A DNA stretch of 64,000 bases from Mytilus galloprovincialis (taxonomy: Eukaryota; Mollusca; Bivalvia; Mytilida; Mytilidae), in NCBI RefSeq assembly GCF_965363235.1, contig NC_134851.1:20488347-20552346 (forward strand). Direction: 5' to 3'. Positions 35,365 to 47,300 of the stretch are shown one piece after another. Under the pieces are notes generated by a model. It saw nothing but the letters and a program-made list of their open reading frames with translations, was not told the DNA's origin and did no database searches. The stretch's first letter is position 1. Each line of letters begins with the position of its first letter. A program made the translations under genes and the position numbers.

Positions 35365-38300
35365 CTGAAACAAGATTTCAATAGAATAATTCAGCGTGTA
35401 TATGTCCATCAAAAGAAATTATTAAGTTGTTTTCTGGATATGAAATCTTTTTAATATATATCTAAACAATTTATTTTTACTTATTGTTTGAATACCATAT
35501 AGCTTTCGTTCTTTTCCTTCCCTTTTTTTGTGTGTATGTGTTTGTCGTAATTGTATATTGCCCTTTTGATTCGTAATTATGAAATGCCTCATCGTTATAT
35601 AATGGCATTACTGAATATTGAAGTATAGCCAAAAGTGATGGAAGTAACGTTACACATTAAAAGTAATATCGGGATAATATAAATCAAGTAGGTTAACATG
35701 ATTAACGATACCAATTTTACTGCACAAGATCCACATTTTGACAATAAATGTCTTTTCATTAATGCACGGGGCTGAAATATTCAAATATCCATCATCAAAT
35801 AAATATATATTATTAATTTGTTCGCTTTGAGAACATCGACTGTACAAATCTAGAGTGACAGATCTGCATTTAGACGATTTAAGTCAATGCAGTGTCCAAG
35901 ATGCCCAAATAGCTGTCATTTATCGAAACATTATACAAACGTTTAACCCGTTATTCGCTATGCATGTATCTGTTTAAGCTATCATTCAACAGCATTGAAC
36001 ATAATGATACATTTATTATAAGGTCTTACATTTGAATCTAAATATTTAAGTTATGTTAATGGAATACCTGAGCGTGGTGTAAGTGGATAGTTGCCCCCGG
36101 TGTTTCCTGAAGTAACTGGATACACTTCGGTTGTGACGTCACTGAACTGATCAATATCCTGGGATATTGGGAACAAATTGTTTGTTGGATCTGTAAAAAA
36201 TAAAAAATAAAAATGTGGTATGATTGACAATGAGACAACTCTCCATAAGAGACCAAAATACACTTATAGATCAACGTACGGCCTTGAATAATGAACAAAG
36301 CCCAAACCGCATAGTCAGCTATAGAATGCCCCAAAATGACAAATGTAAAGCAATTCCAACGAGTAAACTAAAGGCCTACTTTTTGTTGAAAAAACGAACG
36401 AAAAAGAAATATAAAACACATAAATAAACTTAAATTTTAGAACCAAATCAGAGGTACAGTAAGAGTCATTGTTTGAATACCATATAGCTTTCGTTCTTTT
36501 CCTTCCCTTTTTTTTGTGTGTATGTGTTTGTCGTAATTGTATATTGCCCTTTTAATTCGTAATTATGAAATGCCTCATCGTTATATAATGGCATTAATGA
36601 ATATTGAATGTATAGCCAAAAGTGATGGAAGTAACGTTACACATTAAAAGTAATATCGGGATAATATAAATCAAGTAGGTTAACATGATTAACGATACCA
36701 ATTTTACTGCACAAGATCCACATTTTGACAATAAATGTCTTTTCATTAATGCACGGGGCTGAAATATTCAAATATCCATCATCAAATAAATATATATTAT
36801 TAATTTGTTCGCTTTGAGAACATCGACTGCACAAATCTAGAGTGACAGATCTGCATTTAGACGATTTAAGTCAATGCAGTGTACAAGATGCCCAAATAGC
36901 TGTCATTTATCGAAACATTATACAAACGTTTAACCCGTTATTCGCTATGCATGTATCTGTTTAAGCTATCAATCAACAGCATTGAACATAATGATACATT
37001 TATTATAAGGTCTTACATTTGAATCTAAATATTTAAGTTATGTTAATGGAATACCTAAGCGTGGTGTAAGTGGATAGTTGCCCCCGGTGTTTCCTGAAGT
37101 AACTGGATACACTTCGGTTGTGACGTCACTGAACTGATCGATATCCTGGGATATTGGGAACAAATTGTTTGTTGGATCTGTAAAAAATAAAAAATAAAAA
37201 TGTGGTATGATTGACAATGAGACAACTCTCCATAAGAGACCAAAATACACTTATAGATCAACGTACGGCCTTGAATAATGAACAAAGCCCAAACCGCATA
37301 GTCTGCTATAGAATGCCCCAAAATGACAAATGTAAAGCAATTCCAACGAGTAAACTAAAGGCCTACTTTTTGTTGAAAAAACGAACGAAAAAGAAATATA
37401 AAACACATAAATAAACTTAAATTTTAGAACCAAATCAGAAGTACAGTAAGAGTTTAAGCCATGTACAACATCAGACAAATGAAAACTGCAAAACAAATTG
37501 CTGTATAAGCCATACTCTTTCAAATGTCATGCAATTTTATTAACCTAAAAATAGGTGACGTGATTTGATTCTCCGTTAGTTAGCTACATTTTGTACCAGA
37601 CACTGTCGTCACAACTCGGCCGGTTATGTACCTCATAGAAGGAGAGTAGCGGAATCAACCGAAGATTGCCGATTGCTACCAGCAAGAGTGCAAGTGACGT
37701 AGATGTTAGCAATGCATGATCATTGTACTGTCTTCGACAACGAGCAATCTCTAGCCATATAGTCCGCTATAAAAGGCATATTAATGACAAAATTTAAAAC
37801 AATTTAAACGGATTGCATTACAAAAGATAAGGTTATGTAACACTGGAAACGAAAATGGCATTGTTTAGTGCAGCCTACTGTAAACCACTTGTGATTAAAA
37901 AGATAAAGTTATCTTACGCTGTCAAAGAAAATGGTCAAGTTTATTTTAGCCTGTTGTAATTCATTGGAGATATACAAAAATAATTAAAAAAAAATAAAGT
38001 TGTCTAAACGGTATAGTTAATTGCAGCCTGTTGTATACCATTGAAGATAATTAAAAAAGATAAAGTTATCTTACACTGACAAAGAAAATGGTATAGTTTA
38101 TTGCAGCCTGTTGCATACCATTGAAGATAACAAGAAAAAAGATTAAGTTATCTTACACTGACAAAGAAAATGGTAAAGTTTATTGCAGCCTGTTGTAATC
38201 CGTTGGAGATATAAAAAAAAATAATAAAAAAATAAAGTTGTCTTACACTGACAAAGAAAATGGTTTAGTTTATTGCAGCCTGTTGTATACCATTGGAGAT

Positions 38301-41300
38301 AATAAAAAAAGATAAAGTTATCTTACACTGACAAAGAAAATGGTATAGTTTATTGCAGCCTGTTGTATACCATTGGAGATAATAAAAAAAGATAAAGTTA
38401 TCTTACACTGACAAAGAAAATGGTATAGTTTATTGCAGCCTGTTGTATACCATTGGAGATAATAAAAAAAGAGATAAAGTTATCTGACACTGACAAAGAA
38501 AATGGTATAGTTTATTGCAGCCTGTTGTATACCATTGGAGATAATAAAAAAAAATAAAGTTATCTGACACTGACAAAGAAAATGGTATAGATTATTGCAA
38601 CCTATTGTATACCATTGGAGATAATAATAAAAAAAGATTAATTTATCTTACACTGACAAAGAAAATGGTATAGTTTATTGCAGCATGTTGTATACGTTAT
38701 ATAGATACAATGGATAAGCGTTGATTTTTGAAAACGAAACCATGAGTTCGGAGAGCAAATGGTTTGTTTTTCATGAATCAGCGCTTATCCATTGTATCTA
38801 TCACTTAAACTATTGTGTTAATTTGTTTTAAAAATTAACGCCTATTCTTAAGTAGAAGGTATTGTGAGTGAGTTTAAATAACCATGTTATTGTGTCAAAT
38901 AATCCATTACAACAAATTATATATCACAATTAAATGGTTAAAAAAATACAAATATATTTTAACATAACACCTCTGCCCTTAAAAATCTTCATATCATCAG
39001 GCATTTGAATGTTATCTTTTTTTTTTTACAAAATAAGATATATTCGAACTTATTTGTATTAAAATTGATCTTAACGGAAATGGAGAATGTATCAAAGGGA
39101 CAATAACCCGACAAAGAACATTATATATAGTGCATATAATATGTGTATTTCCGAAATTGCTTGCAATAAGCCTAATTCTAGACACATCACGATTTTCTAG
39201 CATAGGAATTTGCGAATTAAAATTTGTAAAATTATGTAGTAAAACAGATGAAATCATATTATATCAATTTATAAAAACCAATACTATGCAATCCATTTTT
39301 GTTTTGTTTCAAACATGTGGAATAGCTAACAATAATCCGATAATAAACGACCAAAGTCGCTCTTATTACACAAAATATCCACAATAACATAAAAAGCAAG
39401 AACAAAACTGGAAATCTAGACTATAGGAACATCAAAGAGAATTTAGACAAACAAGTCCTTAGCTTTAACTCATTTATCTTAACCATAAAACCTCGTGGCT
39501 ACCAACTCATACTATACGTTTGCCTACTATGTATATATATAAAGCTACAAGTCTTGTGTGTCCGTTGTACAGATGTTTATCAAATATTCATTTATATATA
39601 TATAATAGACTTATAAATCGTAACTGATTGGTAGCCCAGAGGTTTCGTCGATATGTTGATGTCAGTAAAACGTAACAGAATTGATGAGCGGATTCGATTC
39701 CCAGTGAAGGCATAGTTAAATTACGAAAAATGAAAAGTAAGTTTTTAAAATAATTCCATTAGTGAACAGAAATCAGTAAATTAGTCAATTCAAAATTAAT
39801 TATATTAGACGACAAAGGAAACAAAAGAATATAATCTTTTTTAAGTTATCTTACACTGACAAAGAAAATGGTATAGTTTATTGCAGCAGGTTGTGTACCA
39901 TTAAAGATAATAAAAGAATAAAAAATATTAAGTTATCTTACACTGACAAGGAAAATGGTATAGTTTATTGCAGCCTGTTGTATACCATTGGAAATTAAAA
40001 AAAATAAAAAAAAAGATAAAGTTGTCTTACACTGACAAAGAAAATGGTATAGTTGAGTGCAGCTTGTTGTGTACCACTTGTATTGAGCGCTTCCCCTTGC
40101 CGTCACACACTTTGATGTTGCCATGTTGTTAGGTTCACCGTTAGATACCATCCAATCCGTAAACGTTGTTGGTGTTCCATCGTTCCAGGAAAAGGTAACT
40201 CCGTCCGTCGTTAACCCAATCCAGTAATCATCTGTCAGAAGGCTTTTAGATGGAAATGAAAACTTCATTAACGTATAATGTTGTATAAAAACAAAACTTT
40301 TTATTTTTATTTTATTTTTCTATTTCAAAATCATAATAGTTATATAAAAAATAATAATAAAAATACAGTAAAATAAATAATCGATTACCAAATTTAACAT
40401 GTTGATACATGGTCTGCTCAATTGGCCGTTGTTTCTATCTTATCAATTCCTGTTCAATTTGTTCAAGTAATGTTCTGGCTATTGTCCATGTATTAAGGTA
40501 ATAGTTTCAGTTGTGACAAAAAATGCGAATTTAAAAATTTTAATATAAAAATAGAAGATGTGGTATGATTGCCAATGAGACAACCGTCCACAAGAGACCA
40601 ACATGACACAGAAATTAACAGCTATAGGTAAGAACGGTTAAGATTGGTTATTGATTGTTTAACGTTCATATGCAATATACATTTTCGAGTCCGTTGCATA
40701 TCTGTCAAAAACTTTGGTTTTAGTGAACAATATTTGTGCATTTAGGGACATAATCACTTTTATTATAGTGGTAAGCATATGATAATATATTGAACAAATT
40801 ATTATACGGCAATTTAAATATCAAATTCCTATAATTGATAATCAGCATTACTGTCATTAGAGAATTGCGAAGAATTAATTACGGAACAAACATTATTTCT
40901 AGTTTATCCGGAATTATGACGATCTCGAAGACGCTTGATGAACTATTAAGGCGCGTACTTTACAAACTTCTCCGGTGAAGGACATAACATCCATATTATC
41001 AAATAAGAAGGCAAAGATGCACTGAGACGCTTAAAACCCATCAGTGAAAGAAACAGAAGAGCTTTATTGGATCCCGAACGAAATAAAGACGGAAAATAGT
41101 CTTTAACACAACATGGTTATCTACGTGTCAGCAACACGAACCTCGACAAACCAATGCTGACTTTAGTTTTTCAACATGAAACACTTAATGACACAGAAAT
41201 TAACAATTATATATCACTTTACAGCTTTACAGAGTAAAATCCTTTCGCATAGGCAGTTACAAAAAGACCCGAAATGTAAAACAATTCAAAGAAATTTAAT

Positions 41301-44300
41301 GCATAAACTATGTATAAATACAAATGAACACAAGCACCTAAGATGTACAGCGAAAAAGGACGATCAATTTGTTTCAGGCTCCTGACTAGGGATAGGAAAC
41401 TGTAGAATGTGGCGGGGTAAGACTAGTTGAGAGGATCACCAACTCTCCCCTGATCAGGGACTATGGTGTGACAAAACAATATAAGACCAAACTATACAAA
41501 TCAGCTGAAAAAGGCTTAACTCAGCAGATCTTTACAAAGCAAATACATGTAACGAGAACACAGTCTATTTAATTAAGGTCTTGGCTCTACTCCTTAGAGG
41601 TTGATCAAGAAACAATCCAGGCTATCCATAGATTTGTTTTCATTCAACCAAGAACTGATCATTTATATTCGATTATTTTATCCCGAGCGTAAGCGAGGAG
41701 TAAAATACGAATTTCAATGTCCAACCGCGAAAGCCAAATACACATGATACTGTTTAGCTGTTCCGTTTTACTCCCAATATCTAAAAACAGAATTCTCATT
41801 ATTTTTTTAACTATTGTTTCATTTGTAAGGTGTGCACATTCATCTGATTTTGATTTTTATCAAATGCTTTCTAGTTTCATAATAAATATTATTTGACAAA
41901 ACTTTGTTTAAAAGATTGTCGAATATTTGTTTTGTTGCAACCAACTAATTACTTTCCTTTGATTTGCATAGTAAAATATTGGAATATGATGTATTTATGC
42001 TTAATGATATTTGCTAACAATTTAAATAATTTCAGTCTATCAATTAATATGTATACAGTTTAATGATAAATGAACTGATAAATCCTTTTCATGTTTTACA
42101 AAGCGTACATATATACACAATATTAGGTCATAGGTTTTGTTGTATGAGACAGAGATACTTGGGAGGTTTCACTGAGCCCGTCCACAGTTTTTTTTTCCAA
42201 ATAAAAAAAAAGTTTACATTCTTATGACAATGATTTAATATTGTTTTATAATGCAACTTAAATTAATGCATTGATAGCTTTTTGAAAAATTGTAACACAA
42301 ATTTAAACTTATTTTCATCCCTTAATAAACCGTTGATTGTGGAAAACGTGTTCCATGTTGAAATTAACATTGCACAAAATATACGTGTTACTATATAAAG
42401 AATTAAACAAAACAAGTTGCAGAATAAATCATTTGTTTACTTATTCCAAACTGACAATTTGTTCATGCATACCAAAATAACAAAAAAAAATGAAGTCTCC
42501 ACTAATACGTTATTTTACCATTTTTTTACAATCAATTTTATTTTGTTTGTAATAAAATAGAAAGTATGTGCTTAAAGCGGGCAAAACGCGAAACAGTCAA
42601 TGTTGTGTATTTATGCGTTTGTGTTAAGGTATACATACTGTGTTTATACTTGTTGACGATAAAAGATCGTCATATTAGAATTCCATATAATTGATATCTC
42701 CGTTATAAGGTCTTAAATTTATCCATTGTCAGAGCAATAGGGAGCTTGTCTTGTGTTGAAGATGAATATTACGATTAAATGTGTTCTTTTAAACTAATTG
42801 ACCTTCATCCAATGACTCACTTTTTTCTAAAACTTTTATATACAACGAAATAAAATTAAAAAATAAAGGTTACTTTAAAGCTGATGAAAATTGAAAAGTA
42901 CTTACTTTTGTGTAAAAAGGGCATTTTTAACGATTGTCGCCTCCTCTTGAGATCTCAGAAGTGCAGGCTGTAACGCAAATGTCTCACATTGAGCTTTTGC
43001 GGCAGCATATGTCATACCTGTCAGTACAGGCATCAAGTTTACTGTTAAAAGAAAATGAACATAAAATAATACTCTTCAAATATTAGCTGTATACATAAAA
43101 ACACAAATATAACAGTCATGAGTGCTTTGTTATTTGTTATACATGTTTTAAAATTTGTTTGGGAAAATTCATATCTTGCTTTATTTTTTAGATTTGTATC
43201 ACTTTTTCATACTCTTTTTTGTCTTTATTTTCAAATACAATCTTAATACTATATTGATATATATGAACCTTGACATAAAGCATGGCTGAGTTGGTCCGTC
43301 ATCGGTCTTGCTGTCCATTTGAAGTTCAGTTGGGTCATTGCAACTGCTACATCCTTAACAGTGTTTGGTAAAGATGTATCGCAGTTATTGTACACCATTC
43401 CTTTTCCTGTATTTTGCCAGACTAAGTTGATCCCATTACCATACAATCCAATCCATATGTCACTTGATATATGTCTAATGATAATAAGTTTATAATCAAA
43501 CAAAATGCATCTGGTGCCGTAAAGTTGATATTGATAATGCTTTTTTTATCATTGGGTGACTGTCTCATTGACTTTACCAAATGTTTCGTTTGTTTGTTTG
43601 TTTACGTTCTATCGACCTACAAAGACATTCCCCGAGATGACACTAAATAAATTAACGGATAACGTTTTACCCTTGCAGATCTTCATTAAAAAAAGTGACA
43701 CTCCTGACAGTGCATGTGATATTAATTAAGGATGTTACAAAGTCTTGAAACTATTTAAGGTAATAATATTTTATAACCATGAAAAATGTTTTGAAAAGAA
43801 TTTAAACATTGATATTGATTAAAAATGTTACACGGAGAAGCTGTAAAACTTTGCAAATTCTACAGGAAACATCATTAAGAATAACACATTTAAAGTATTG
43901 GCAAACATTATGGCCAATCTATTATAGATCAAAATGCTTTCTCAGTTTGGTTACTTTAAAACATTGTAACCAAAAGAGATTACTGTACACTAAATTATTA
44001 TCGCGGATACTGTATTTCGCGTTTAACCCTTTCTAGTGCCCTCCCTGCTATTTAATTTCAAGTTTTTAGAATTTACGTGACATCTTTTGAATTGTAATAA
44101 TCTGAGTTTTACATATTTGCGACAATTCATATTCGCGTTATTTTTCTACTCGCGAAAATAAGTTGATTTACAGTATTTTTTAGCAAGCAACAGATTGTTT
44201 CTAGATAGCCATAGTACCAAAAAACTGTTTAGAATGTCTTCAGAATTATGCATGCTAATTGAATATAATCTAGCATAATTATTTTAGAGCCTTGTTATTG

Positions 44301-47300
44301 TTATATTCAGCATTTATTTTTTTAAATACTTCAATGAATATTTGTAGTAACAATAATAAAGTAAATTTGAAATCTCGTCCAAATTGACAATCATACATTT
44401 ACATGAGTTTTTACAGTATACTAACACATTTTATAGTGTGACTTTTTACATTATTATTTCAGATAAGGGTGTATGTTAGCGCCTGTTAAAACGTTAAAAC
44501 TTGAAGCATTTGTTTGCACTTGTCCTAGTTCAGGAACCAGCTGTTCAAGGCTGTTGTTTGTTGATGTTTTTCAAAAGTGTTTCTCGTTTTTCAATTGTTA
44601 CAAAGAGTGGACCGTTGGTTTTCCTTTTTGAATGGTTTTACGCTGGTCTATTTTTGGTCCTTAATAGCTTGCTGTTTAATGTGAGTTAAAGCTCCGTGTT
44701 GAAGGCCGTAATTTGACCTTCAATGGTTTACTGGTACAAGTTGTGACTTGCATTGAGATTTGTCTCATTGGCACTCATACCATGTCTTCCTATATCTATC
44801 TACCTACATGCCATACAGCTCATTCGTAACGCGGTCCATTGTCTCGGGATTATCCACAACAGCTAATTGTCCTCCTATAGCCTGGCATGCCAATGAAGCT
44901 TCATAGAAGTTGTACAATCCAGAGAGAAGGCTAAAGAAAGGCTGCATTGGAGCTGTAAAAACGTTACACAGTAATAAAACATTGTATATACTAACTAGAG
45001 AGATGTGCTCTTCAAACTTCAAAAATAAAAATGTTCCTATTATCATTTCTATAATAATGCGTTTATTCTGTACCTAATTTCACGAGGATACAGAAACGAC
45101 AAAATTACAACAGCTTTCGGAAAGCTTATGAAACAGAAGAAGTGAACTTGAAGTGTATGGGACTAAAGTTTCATGTATTGACCGCAAGAACTGGTGTCAT
45201 ATTAAAATTATTCACTTGCCAAAAGTGTTCATTGCGTCTTGTTAAAGTTTACTACAGGTTTAAAAAAATCAAAAAGTCTACTATTTAAATTGAAAAAAAT
45301 AGTTTGGTTACAACCATTGGCAAGAAACAATTGTATGTGATGTTAAGCCGTCACCACTAAAACATCATGTAAAGCAACAGTAAAAATCTGAGAGCAATAA
45401 AACTTACGTTAAGTTTTCACAAACCTCATCTCAGTTGCACTTACTGAATTGTGTTCACTCTTCTTTTTATTTACTGTTTTTTTAATCCCCGGTTAAATTA
45501 AAATACGACAAATATTAACTGTATAATAATAGACCAATAGTACAAATTTCCAGGTTAAGAATGTGTTGGTTTGTCAGTGTATTTGCATTTATCATGATTA
45601 TCTAATTTGTATTTTATATATATTTCAGTAGATAACTTTATTAACGTCAAAAGCTAAATATTACCTATGCATAACGAAATGAATTCATCAAAACAGTCTC
45701 GTGTTCGCCAAGTTGGGTAACCATTGTTTTCATTTTCCAGTACTGCACATGCGTTATCAGTCGGTTCGGAACTTGATCGCCAGTTTGACCAGTCAAGTAC
45801 TTCTCCGTCCCCCCATTGGCATGGAAGACTGTGACATGTTGCAGATATCCAAACTCGTTCATCAATAAGCCTGAAATAATTGATATCAAAACATAATTTG
45901 CTCACGAAGAAACATAACTTACTGTAAAAACATTTACAACTTGTTTTAATATGAAAATAGGAAGGATTGGTATAATTGGCAAGGAGAAAACAAGTCACAA
46001 TGACTAGAGTAGCAAGAATTTGGGAAACATAGCAGAACGGGAATCAATTTGTCCAAAATGCACGTCTTGTGATCCCGTTATGATTACTACTTTCTTTTAA
46101 AAATAATTTTTCGACCCTCCTTCTCAAACTAAGACATATATATAAACCATTCCTCTGTTATTCACAATATTCGATTTAGTTTATATATTGGAATTTTGTT
46201 ACACATTTTTGTTATATTTTCTGTTAATCAACTTATCAATAAATAAACACACCTCAATTTAAAATAATTCATGTACAAATATTTATCTCTAAGATGTCAA
46301 CATATTTGTATTATATAAGTGCTTTTGTACTGTTTTCAACCAGTTATTATCATTTTCTTTTTCACATGCTGGGACTCTATTTTCATAAAAATTAATCTCT
46401 GTATGTTCATGCTATTGGCCTTCTAATGATCCGAAACATTCATGATGAAGGCTGATTTTTTTTGTGTGCACATGGTCATATGATTGCACATTAAAAATTT
46501 GATAAAGACGATATCTCAAACACAGACTAAGGTTGAAACCTCTGAGGGAGATACTGGTTCAAAATCATTTCATGCCAGTATTACATTTTACTTTGATGAT
46601 GTTGTGGGGATGCTAGCGAAAAACTGCTGTACAAGAAAACGACAAAAAATAAAAACAATGAAAAAGAGCTAATTATGACTGAGATACATCACTGAATCCT
46701 AAATGGTTTCGGTTTTATGTCATCCAATATTTTAGAACATCAATATTTATAACGTTCGTGAATTATAATGCTTTTCAACTGAGGAGCGTACTATCAGTGG
46801 ACACAAATGATGATCTACTTTAGAACATGTTTATGCTAACGATTTGTTCTAAATTGTTAATCTATTTTTTTTTATAAGATTTTTTTATTTCCTTTCCATT
46901 CATCGCCTACAGTCTTGTCTTATTAGGACAAAAGTAAGTTATCATCGTTTAAATTTCATTAATCGATTACGACAACCAATCAAGGTAACAAACAAAACAT
47001 GGGGGAAAGGAATCAATGTCAAACTGAGTGTGACAGGGCAATAGTCTGCTATTGTTACCGCCATCGACCGATTAAAGATCCTAACATGAACAATCGTGTT
47101 AACGCTCTGATTCACAACATAACTGTCTGTAAATATATTTTTAAAGCAAATGCATTTTTTTTTATTGAAAATAAGATTGATAATGTGAACTTAAAAAATA
47201 TTTGTTGGTGTAACCTTTACATGTAGTTCGCAAAACTGTTATGAATTTTTGGTCCTCAACACTCTTCAACTTCGTACTTTATTTCGCATTTTTTTTTTTT

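Larger units (their letters stand above)
35482..36466. repeat. 985-bp tandem duplication in the lectin gene, copy 1
   Basis: Starts at ATTGTTTGAATACCATATAG and ends at CAGTAAGAGT. Carries lectin exon 9 and a dispersed repeat (36195-36425). The short frames at 35650-35847 and 36224-36427 are by-products. Confidence 0.93.
36467..37453. repeat. 987-bp tandem duplication in the lectin gene, copy 2
   Basis: Direct copy of 35482-36466, differing by a few substitutions and two 1-base indels. Carries lectin exon 8. Confidence 0.93.

Noticed and set aside
37835-38690. Regularly spaced repeats resembling a CRISPR array
   Set aside because: Units are contiguous minisatellite copies with no unique spacers, derived from an animal lectin exon; the DNA is eukaryotic.
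44478-44800. Possible extra lectin exon sequence near exon 4
   Set aside because: It is a dispersed repeat copy that merely ends next to the splice donor.
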